Assembly (NCBI GenBank): GCA_964473205.1
Contig: CAYYOK010000135.1
Span: forward strand, 1 to 8,617
Reading direction: 5' to 3'
Length of the DNA: 8,617 nucleotides
Source of the DNA: CAYMRL01 sp964473205
GTDB lineage: Bacteria; Deinococcota; Deinococci; Deinococcales; Trueperaceae
The first letter of the stretch is position 1; each line of letters starts with the position of its first letter. Position numbers and translations under genes: made by a program. Shown one piece after another: positions 1 through 5,506 of the stretch. Below the pieces are notes generated by a model. The model worked only from the letters and a program-made list of their open reading frames with translations, was not told where the DNA came from and searched no databases.

Positions 1-1285
1 CGACCCCGTCGAGGTGCTCGACGACGTCCCAGCAGACCGTCGACCAGGTGGTCTGGCCCTCCGCGGCGAGGGCGCCGCGCATCGCCTCGATGCCCTTCCA
101 CACCGTCTCTCGCTGGGCTCGGTTCAGGGGGGTGCCTCTGGCCGCGCGGTCGACCACCGCGTACTCCTCCCACGAGCTCACGCCGTAGGGGTCCACCACC
201 ATGTTCCACTCGGCCTCGAGGAACGCCGGCGTGACGCCGGCAGCCTTCAGGCCCTCGGCGGCCGCTTTCGCCGCTCGGCTCAGGGCGGGACCGTTGGCGA
301 TTTGCATACCCTGGCCCCTCACGTCCGTGATGCGGTCGACCGCGAGCTGGTGCAGGTGCACGACGTCGACGCGCTCGCGCGCCGGGTCGTCGGCCATGAG
401 CTTGTCGACCTGGTGCTTGAGGTGCGTTGCCAGGGTCCGCGAGAAGCTGGTGAGCAGCACGCGCCCCCGACCTTCGCGCGCCAACCGGGCGGCGCGGTGG
501 ACGGCGACGACCGACTTCCCGGTGCCGGGCCCGCCGGTGACGCGGGCCGGACCGGCGAAGTCCCTGTCGACGGCCTCGCGCTGGCTGGGGTGCAGGTAGA
601 GCATCCACTGCTCCCAGTCGAGCTTGAGGGCCCGCTGCAGGTCCTCGTCCGACTCGACCACGTAGAACCGCCGCTTGGCGTCGGGGTGGGTGAACGGGTT
701 CTTGCTGCGTTGCGGTGGCGGCGGTGGGGTCTCCCCCGCTGCGACGGCCATGAGGAACTCCTGCGACTCGGCGGGAAGGGCATCGCCGATGTTCTCGAGG
801 AACGCCTCGACCGTGGCGTTGCGCAACGGCTCGAGCCAGGACTTGGGCGTGCCGTACGCCAGGAGCTCGGCGTCCGTCAGGTGCCTGAACGGCTTCGCCG
901 CCATCGGGTCGTACTCCTCCTTCTTGACGACCCGCTTGACGATCTCCTCGTAGCGCTCACCGACAACGACTATCTGGGCCGCGCCGGTGTCGGGGTGGAC
1001 GTCCAGCGCGCGGCCCTCGGCCCACCTGTAGGCGGCGTCGTGGTGGTCCACGTAAGCGGGCACCACCGTCTGTCGCTCGCGGAAGAAGATCAGCCGGATA
1101 TCGTCGTTCACGCGAGCCGACCAACACTTGGTGGAGGCGTCACCCACCCGGTGAACGTTCAGGCCGGGATGGTCCGGCCGCTCGGCCAACATGACAAGGG
1201 AGCTCATGACGGCGCCCTTCTCGGCGCTCGTCAGCCTCTCGAGGCTCGGGTAGAAGGCGTCATAGAACTGGACGTTGAACTTCAC
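1..1285 (-). CDS. UvrD-like SF1 helicase with N-terminal RelE/ParE-like domain, C-terminus cut by window edge
   Basis: The visible 428 residues start at GTG 1285, which follows a G-rich stretch (GGGGGGACC), and run off the left edge. Residues 1-92 look like a RelE/ParE-fold toxin domain: helical start, then W55-SARVNDDIRLIFF, then a strand and H81-H82-D83-AAYRWAE near residues 81-90. A linker with five prolines (187-191) follows. The helicase core begins with a Q-motif-like LHPSQREAVD (231-240), Walker A GGPGTGKS (251-258) and motif Ia LLTSFSRTLATHL (277-289). Walker B (motif II) and domain 2 lie outside the window. UvrD-like enzymes are ATP-driven 3'-5' DNA translocases. A toxin-like domain ahead of a UvrD-like core is, as far as I recall, a recurring architecture of unproven function. 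No antitoxin gene directly precedes it. The helicase assignment is firm; the toxin-like fold is an inference from pattern. A 429-aa plus-strand frame antisense to it (14-1303) is a shadow. Confidence 0.88.
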   Translation of the reverse strand, partial: MKFNVQFYDAFYPSLERLTSAEKGAVMSSLVMLAERPDHPGLNVHRVGDASTKCWSARVNDDIRLIFFRERQTVVPAYVDHHDAAYRWAEGRALDVHPDTGAAQIVVVGERYEEIVKRVVKKEEYDPMAAKPFRHLTDAELLAYGTPKSWLEPLRNATVEAFLENIGDALPAESQEFLMAVAAGETPPPPPQRSKNPFTHPDAKRRFYVVESDEDLQRALKLDWEQWMLYLHPSQREAVDRDFAGPARVTGGPGTGKSVVAVHRAARLAREGRGRVLLTSFSRTLATHLKHQVDKLMADDPARERVDVVHLHQLAVDRITDVRGQGMQIANGPALSRAAKAAAEGLKAAGVTPAFLEAEWNMVVDPYGVSSWEEYAVVDRAARGTPLNRAQRETVWKGIEAMRGALAAEGQTTWSTVCWDVVEHLDGV

Positions 1286-1621
1286 TTCGGTCCCCCCGAA
1301 TGAGTTGGATAGCCAAGGTTATCCCTCGCCGACTCACGAAGGTCTGACGCGCCGCGCCCGTCGTGGACAGCGAGGGAGGCGATGATCATCCTCCAACTTG
1401 GACCAGGCTCTTCGGAGGGACCCTTGCGGCCTCAACCTCCCCCTGCCGGGTACTGCGCTTGCGCGGTCGTCTCGACGAGAACCGGTTCAAGCGTGGCCAA
1501 CGCAGCCCTGACGCGATCGCTCGATCGCACGACTCTCTGGTTGGTCGAACGTCGCGCTCTAGGTCGTGCCAGCAGTGGTCCCCGCCGGACCCCCGTGAAC
1601 TCGCATGAACCCAATCACGGC
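1286..1621. other. 336-base gap between helicase and upstream gene, palindrome-rich
   Basis: No gene is supported here. Short frames exist on both strands (plus 1363-1608; minus 1614-1432 from TTG; minus 1664-1386), but none has a ribosome site or a recognisable product. Besides the palindrome at 1307-1324, the gap holds TCTCGACGAGA (1470-1480) overlapping the perfect 10-mer GAACCGGTTC (1479-1488). It also holds a 7-bp perfect inverted repeat with a 2-base spacer, GCGATCG-CT-CGATCGC (1513-1528), and a short hairpin GGTCC/GGACC (1577-1591) about 30 bases past the stop of the upstream gene. The last could be a weak terminator but lacks a T-run. The gap probably separates two transcription units and carries the helicase promoter. 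Confidence 0.5.
1307..1324. promoter_or_regulatory. Imperfect palindrome upstream of helicase gene
   Basis: The sequence GGATAGCCAAGGTTATCC has half-sites that match at 7 of 9 positions, with perfect outer arms GGATA/TATCC. It lies 21 bases before the helicase GTG, where a promoter or the transcript leader should be. It could be a repressor operator. No convincing -35/-10 pair was identified, and no regulator is known. Confidence 0.35.
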
Positions 1622-2665
1622 TCAAGACGCCGAGTCGACACGCCCCACTGCGTCGGACAACCACGCGACCCGCTGCATCGCGTCAGCGGCGGCCATCAGC
1701 GCCACCTGGTGGTTGAGCGTTGCCGCCGGGTAGAAGGTGGCATGTGCCAGCCGGATGGGATAGCCGCCTTCCCCCGCCGCGCTCGGCTTCCCCGCGACCG
1801 ACCAAGAGCCGAAGCTGATCAGCGGACGCCGAGTGACCAGTTCACCGTCGTTGAGCTTCGTAGCGACATCGTTGGCATCTGCGACTTCCGCGGCATCGCC
1901 GAGGAGGATGCTCAAGAGCACCAGCATGCCTGCACCCAAGACCGGATGCCTCGCGGTCAGGTCGATATGCACGCCGTAGGCGAACCCGTGCGAACTACCG
2001 GTGATCCCGAGGTTCAGACCCCGTTCGTCCGTGAACGTGGTCTGGCCAGGACCGTCCAGCATGGCCGCGAGCGCGTTGAGGTCGGGCATCTTGTGGGCTC
2101 CGACCGGCATCGACCCTGCGGGCGAGTACACGCGCCGGACCACACCGAGCATCTCATCGGGCTCCGTCCTCGCCCCGTTCTCTGGGTGTGCCGAAGCGTC
2201 GACCTCGACGGCCGTCTGCGTGAGCCGGCCCAGTAGCTCGGAGAGGACCTCGGCTTGTTCGCTAGCGAGCGCGTTGGAGATGATCGCGCGCTCCGCTACC
2301 AACTTGGCGCGGCTCGTCGCCGTCTCCGGAAGCGCGTAAGCGCGCCCCCAGTGCGACAGCCGTCCGTCGACGACCTTGGTGGTGAACAGGTTGTTCATGC
2401 GGTTCTGCAGCGCGATCGCGGCTGTCACGGCCGGGCTCCCCTCCGGCACGTTGCGCAGGACCGAGGTCTCGAAGGAGGCCCACCACGTACGCACGCCGTC
2501 GACTTCCTCGGGTCCATCTACCCTGAACCGCTGTGCGAGTCGATGTGACCACCAGATGAAGCCATCGTCCTGCCACGAGGTCCACTCCTCGTCGATCTGA
2601 AGGACGTCGTGGATCGTCTCGATCAGCTGGCGACCGACATCGTCCAGGCCGGTCAGGGGAGTCAT
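1622..2665 (-). CDS. Unrecognised Trp-rich protein, ~347 aa
   Basis: I do not recognise this family. From ATG 2665 it encodes 347 residues. The N-terminal 60 residues are rich in tryptophan (W28, W31, W38-W39, W61-W62) in helix-like sequence. A helical stretch follows to about residue 155, then an acidic, probably flexible linker (155-172). The C-terminal half is alpha/beta in character, with a moderately hydrophobic segment HPVLGAGMLVLLSILL (240-255) that looks more like a buried strand-helix than a membrane anchor. No signal peptide, catalytic motif or cysteine pair is visible. The start is uncertain: the frame continues upstream to GTG 2758, only 15 bases after the stop of the zinc-ribbon/TerB gene, which would add 31 Ala/Glu/Arg-rich residues. 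Neither start has a clear ribosome site, and the closer one would allow translational coupling. It is probably co-transcribed with the TerB gene. Codon bias and regular secondary-structure patterning support it as a real gene. Confidence 0.72.
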   Translation of the reverse strand: MTPLTGLDDVGRQLIETIHDVLQIDEEWTSWQDDGFIWWSHRLAQRFRVDGPEEVDGVRTWWASFETSVLRNVPEGSPAVTAAIALQNRMNNLFTTKVVDGRLSHWGRAYALPETATSRAKLVAERAIISNALASEQAEVLSELLGRLTQTAVEVDASAHPENGARTEPDEMLGVVRRVYSPAGSMPVGAHKMPDLNALAAMLDGPGQTTFTDERGLNLGITGSSHGFAYGVHIDLTARHPVLGAGMLVLLSILLGDAAEVADANDVATKLNDGELVTRRPLISFGSWSVAGKPSAAGEGGYPIRLAHATFYPAATLNHQVALMAAADAMQRVAWLSDAVGRVDSAS

Positions 2666-2773
2666 GGCTTCGCCCGCTCGATGCGACGCGGCGGCTCGGA
2701 CCGTGCCCGAGTCCGAAGCCTCCGGTTCCAGTTCTCGGGCGAGGCCGAAAGGGACCACGGTGAGCCGGGCATC

Positions 2774-3397
2774 TCAGGCAGCGCTGCTCAGGCCGGCGAC
2801 GATGCCTCGAAGGTGGTCGCTCGTGATGCCAAGGCTGGAGGCGATGCTCGCGACGACGGCGCCTTCAGAGTCATCGAACTCTCCGTCGACCCCCGCCACC
2901 AAGATGGCCACCTTCACCACTAGCTCCTTGCCTTCGGCGCTGAGCGCGGGTTCCACCCGATGCAGGAGCTGCTGCGCGGTGTGCAACTGCGCGCCGCCAG
3001 CGCTCCTCGCCGCGCTCTCTACCTCCTTGGGGTCTAGCCTCGACCCCGTCACGGACTCGATGACCGTGCAGATGAGGTCGACCTCCTCGGAGTCGACGCG
3101 GCCGTTGGCGGCTGCGACGGCAACGGCCGAAGCCAAGATGGCGGCCCCCAGAAGGTCCCGCGAGCTCGAGAGGTCCCGGCCCTGTCGATCGAGGATTGCC
3201 GGTTGCCACGTCGCCTTGCAGTTGTCGCACTCCACGTACTCGACCCCTTCCCCTATCGGGAACAAGGGGATCCAGTAGACGTGTCCGTGCCTGCGGGCCC
3301 GGATGTGCCTATAGGACGTCGTAGTGCCGCAACCCGGGCAATGGAAGCTACCCGTGGCGAGCGTCGTCTTGACGGGCTTGGTTCCCCAGATGAGCAT
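2774..3397 (-). CDS. Zinc-ribbon plus TerB-like domain protein
   Basis: This 207-aa cytosolic protein starts at ATG 3397, chosen because a strong AAGGAG lies 7 bases upstream (3405-3410). A longer frame to 3469 adds 24 implausible residues. Residues 1-65 match the zinc-ribbon family typified by FIIFGTK...CPNCG...PLIPLG..YVECP.C (I believe Pfam zinc_ribbon_15): IWGTK (3-7), C20-P-G-C23, IPLFPIG (43-49), YVEC57-DNC60. Two Cys pairs should bind one Zn. Residues about 82-203 resemble a TerB-type all-helical domain, with acidic helix starts NGRVDSEEVDLI (98-109) and VDGEFDDSEGAVV (170-182), the positions that bind metal in TerB. TerB domains occur in tellurite/stress and phage-resistance gene clusters; what this fusion does is unknown. 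It lies between two unrecognised genes on the same strand. The ribbon is assigned with good confidence, the TerB relation with moderate confidence. Confidence 0.82.
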   Translation of the reverse strand: MLIWGTKPVKTTLATGSFHCPGCGTTTSYRHIRARRHGHVYWIPLFPIGEGVEYVECDNCKATWQPAILDRQGRDLSSSRDLLGAAILASAVAVAAANGRVDSEEVDLICTVIESVTGSRLDPKEVESAARSAGGAQLHTAQQLLHRVEPALSAEGKELVVKVAILVAGVDGEFDDSEGAVVASIASSLGITSDHLRGIVAGLSSAA

Positions 3398-3416
3398 CGT
3401 GGCGCTCCTTCCCCCG

Positions 3417-3456
3417 AGGCCGCGCGGCCTTCGATGGGCACCTGGGGTGCCGAAGG
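3417..3456 (-). promoter_or_regulatory. Alternative hairpins in leader of the TerB-like gene
   Basis: Two inverted repeats share bases in the 116-base gap before ATG 3397. The distal hairpin pairs 3428-3432 with 3452-3456 and 3437-3442 (GGCACC) with 3446-3451 (GGTGCC). This gives 11 pairs, a TGG loop and one four-base bulge. The proximal element is the perfect 14-mer palindrome AGGCCGCGCGGCCT (3417-3430), 6 bases from the AAGGAG site. Bases 3428-3430 belong to both, so the two folds compete, as in an attenuator. It could equally be a terminator for the 72-aa gene (no T-run) or an operator. The base pairing is visible; the function is inferred. Confidence 0.35.
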
Positions 3457-3513
3457 TCGAACTGCCCACGGACTGGCATCGTAGTAAGGGGCTTCTGACG
3501 GTTTCATCACGTA

Positions 3514-3732
3514 CTACCCAGCGCGTCGACGTGGTCTGCGCGTCTTCCTGGCCTTAGTCCGGCGTACGTACCAGGGCTGGCCATCTGGCCGGACGAACTC
3601 TGGTCGGTGATGGAGATAGACGTCGGTGCTGGAACTTGTGGAACCGGGCACTTGTCGGACCGAGAGCTTCATCCGAGCGCCCTCTTGAGCGAGACGCGCC
3701 AACCACTCTCTGTCCGGGTCGATCTCGCTCAT
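3514..3732 (-). CDS. Small 72-aa protein with strongly basic C-terminal tail
   Basis: The product is unrecognised. The start ATG 3732 has a very good ribosome site (AAGGGAG, 3740-3746) at 7-base spacing, the main reason for calling so short a gene. Residues 1-25 form an acidic-to-mixed helix (MSEIDPDREWLARLAQEG). Residues 30-37 are Ser/Thr-rich, and 44-58 hold a compact segment with PDGQPWYVRR. The last 16 residues contain ten Arg/Lys within 57-70, which suggests binding to nucleic acid or to an acidic partner. There is no cysteine, signal peptide or membrane segment. It sits 73 bases after the stop of the 151-aa gene and before the TerB-like gene on the same strand, so co-transcription is likely. 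It could be an accessory subunit, an antitoxin-like regulator or a ribosome-associated peptide; nothing decides among these. Confidence 0.62.
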   Translation of the reverse strand: MSEIDPDREWLARLAQEGARMKLSVRQVPGSTSSSTDVYLHHRPEFVRPDGQPWYVRRTKARKTRRPRRRAG

Positions 3733-3805
3733 ACCGGTTCTCCCTTCAGTCGTCGGAGACGGCTTGGCGGCTCGCTGTGTGACGTCTTCCGCATGACTCG
3801 AGGTT

Positions 3806-4261
3806 TCAGTTGAGCACCGATCCTTCGACCGGTAACACGTCGTCGAGGTACGCGCGCGCCGCGTCGATGAGCATCTTCTGGAAGCCGGGTAGGTACTCGC
3901 GAGCGAAGTCCCCCGCGTACTGCATCAGCTCTGGCGTTCCTCCCCAATCGACACCGCCCCGTTGCTGCCAGCCGTCGAGCCGTAGTGCGAGCCCGAAGAG
4001 TCGAGCGATATGCGCGGCGAACGCCAGTTCGGCGGCAGTAGCGGCACGCACGAACCCGAGCCTCATCGAGCGCTGTGCGCTGGCAGGATCGCTCAAGAAC
4101 CCTTCCAGCAGATGGGCTGCTTTGCCTGCCGCATCCCTCGCCGCCCGTGTCTCAGCGGTGGCAGCGAGCCGCTGCAGCCTGGTGATGGTCATCGCGATCC
4201 TCACGCGGAGAGGGGGCCGGCACACTGTCTCATCCCTGGTGGTCGCACTCGTATCTGCCAC
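3806..4261 (-). CDS. Unrecognised 151-aa helical protein
   Basis: I do not recognise this protein. The start GTG 4261 is chosen for a clear AAGGAG (4270-4275) eight bases upstream; the next start, ATG at codon 24, has none. After a polar first 20 residues it is almost wholly helical and Ala/Arg/Leu-rich (24-57, 62-98). A Gly-Trp-rich turn follows (DGWQQRGGVDWGG, 96-108), then a last amphipathic helical part ending DAARAYLDDVLPVEGSVLN. The helices at 70-95 are hydrophobic but interrupted by Arg and His, so a soluble bundle is more likely than a membrane protein. A 174-aa plus-strand frame (3810-4334) overlaps it, but that frame is Ser/Ala-rich low-complexity sequence and is a shadow. This is the first gene of the minus-strand run and shares a promoter region with the divergent methylase-like gene. 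Codon third positions are less G/C-biased than in the flanking metabolic genes. Confidence 0.68.
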   Translation of the reverse strand: MADTSATTRDETVCRPPLRVRIAMTITRLQRLAATAETRAARDAAGKAAHLLEGFLSDPASAQRSMRLGFVRAATAAELAFAAHIARLFGLALRLDGWQQRGGVDWGGTPELMQYAGDFAREYLPGFQKMLIDAARAYLDDVLPVEGSVLN

Positions 4262-4324
4262 GTTCTCAGCTCCTTATGCGCGCGAAGCCGCGCAGCTGAT
4301 GAAGGCATTCTCGGCCGCCTTGAA

Positions 4325-4367
4325 GGTCAACTGAGTTGAACAGAGAGAGTCGATCTGGGAAACTCTC
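4325..4367. promoter_or_regulatory. Divergent control region with 13-base palindrome
   Basis: TCAACT-G-AGTTGA (4327-4339) is a perfect palindrome between the divergent 151-aa and methylase-like genes. Its arms overlap outward-facing -35-like hexamers: TTGAAC (4336-4341) toward the methylase and TTGACC (minus, 4330-4325) toward the 151-aa gene. A bound protein could therefore block both. With 17-base spacing, a weak -10 (GAAACT, 4359-4364) would place the methylase transcript start about at its ATG (4373). A second inverted repeat, GAGAGT/ACTCTC (4345-4350, 4362-4367), lies just before that ATG. The minus-side -10 is not clear. Palindromes are seen; promoter roles are inferred. Confidence 0.4.
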
Positions 4368-4372
4368 CGTCG

Positions 4373-5506
4373 ATGCGACGAACGCCGTTGCTCCTCTACC
4401 GTTCGCTCATCGCCTGCTTCGAAGGGGAGTCTGAGCACGCGAGTCGCGTCGCCCTGAGGCGAGCCTTGCGCCTACCTCCGACCAAGTGGCCAGCATGTCT
4501 TCGCGAGACCATGGCCGCGGCTGGCGTGACACCCGATTACGTCATGAGGCACCTCTTCTCGATCGGCAGGTTCGAACCTGACGTGTTGGAAGCCTTGGAA
4601 GCCGGCCTACCGCTTAGCGTCTGCAGGCTGGTCAACGGCCTGTCGTCCGAAGCCGACAGGGAGCGCGCGATGGCCCCGTTCTGGCGGGCGTTGCGTGCTG
4701 GAGCGACTAGTGTTCTCCTACCTCGCGGTGTGTCCGCGCAGGTGGAACGTATGGCTAGGCGGTTGCGGTCCAGCCGAACCGCCGCAGAGCGGTCTGCTGA
4801 CTCCGCGTACGAGCTAGAGGGCGGATGGCTTCCACCTGCACCGGAGCCGCCGACACCCATGGCGCCTCCCGGAGACGTCTGGACCTTCCCGACGCAGAGC
4901 AGGTCGGACAGGTCGGCAGAGCGACTGCCCGCGCAGGTCATCGAAGGCCTGCTAGCCACGTACCTGCAGCCTGGCGACCGCTTGGTCGATATCACGGCCG
5001 GCGCCGGGACGATCGGCCTCGTGGCGAGCAGGCTCGGCATCGCGTCGTGGTCAGGCGACATCGAGCCAGGCGCTGCGTTCGTTCATCAGATAGATGCGCG
5101 TGACATGCGCTTCGGCCAAGGCACACACGCCCCGGATGCGGCGGAGTCGTGGCCCCCTCCCGCCAGCGCTCAGGCGCTGGTGCTGCATCCCCCTACCTAC
5201 TTGGCATGGCATGACCAGCAAGAGGAGGCCGCGCCGGGTCTCGCGACAGTGGACGGCTACATCGACTACGTGGCCGCGATGCTCTCTTCGAGTCTTGGGG
5301 TCTTGGCAGCCGACGGCACCGTCTGGATCATCTCGAGGCCCATCAGGGAGAAGGGACGAGTATGGCTCGTCACGTCCCACTTGTCCGAACTACTGACCGA
5401 CTTCGAGCTCGAGCTGGTCGGCTATCACGTCGCCGCCGACGAACGCGGCAGGGACGATTGGCACGTTCTGGTGGGGCGGCGGACGCCCGGGGCTCGTTCT
5501 ACCTAG
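4373..5506 (+). CDS. DNA methylase-like (N4/N6 amino-methyltransferase) protein with possible ParB-like helical N-terminus
   Basis: This 377-aa protein is the only plus-strand gene. Residues about 45-112 are helical and include EALEAGLPLSVCRLVNGLSS followed by an R/A/L-rich helix. This resembles the helix-turn-helix region of ParB/KorB-type proteins, though weakly. A Pro-rich linker (153-166) leads to the catalytic part. There, FPTQSRSDRSAERLPAQVIEGLL (172-194) fits motif X and D206-ITAGAGT (206-213) fits motif I (SAM binding). GDI (228-230) is the following acidic turn. ALVLHPPTYLAWH (268-280) sits where motif IV belongs. GTVWIISRP (315-323) looks like a late core strand. Motif IV is HPPT instead of (D/N/S)PP(Y/F/W), so activity is uncertain; a Tyr follows immediately. 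No separate target-recognition domain or restriction gene is visible, which fits an orphan methylase. ATG 4373 has no SD and may be leaderless. The tail overlaps the convergent gene by 8 bases. Confidence 0.75.
   Translation: MRRTPLLLYRSLIACFEGESEHASRVALRRALRLPPTKWPACLRETMAAAGVTPDYVMRHLFSIGRFEPDVLEALEAGLPLSVCRLVNGLSSEADRERAMAPFWRALRAGATSVLLPRGVSAQVERMARRLRSSRTAAERSADSAYELEGGWLPPAPEPPTPMAPPGDVWTFPTQSRSDRSAERLPAQVIEGLLATYLQPGDRLVDITAGAGTIGLVASRLGIASWSGDIEPGAAFVHQIDARDMRFGQGTHAPDAAESWPPPASAQALVLHPPTYLAWHDQQEEAAPGLATVDGYIDYVAAMLSSSLGVLAADGTVWIISRPIREKGRVWLVTSHLSELLTDFELELVGYHVAADERGRDDWHVLVGRRTPGARST

Noticed and set aside
14..1303. 429-aa plus-strand open frame
   Set aside because: It is antisense to the helicase, which has clear motifs (Walker A, Q motif). 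The plus frame is low-complexity Arg/Gly/Val/Leu sequence typical of high-GC shadows.
1432..1614. 60-aa minus-strand frame in the gap (TTG start)
   Set aside because: It has a rare start, no ribosome site and no recognisable sequence. It cannot be excluded but is not supported.
1382..2236. 284-aa plus-strand open frame
   Set aside because: It mostly overlaps the Trp-rich minus-strand gene, is Arg/His/Pro-rich with no domain pattern, and lacks a ribosome site.
3253..3510. 85-aa minus-strand frame starting just after the 72-aa stop
   Set aside because: It overlaps the first 145 bases of the zinc-ribbon gene in another frame, has only a weak ribosome site, and turns Ser/Arg/Pro-rich.
3810..4334. 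174-aa plus-strand open frame
   Set aside because: It is Ser/Ala-rich with no ribosome site. The antisense 151-aa frame has a strong AAGGAG and regular helical patterning.
4537..5061. 174-aa minus-strand frame inside the methylase-like gene
   Set aside because: The opposite strand carries recognisable methylase motifs through this stretch; the minus frame has none.
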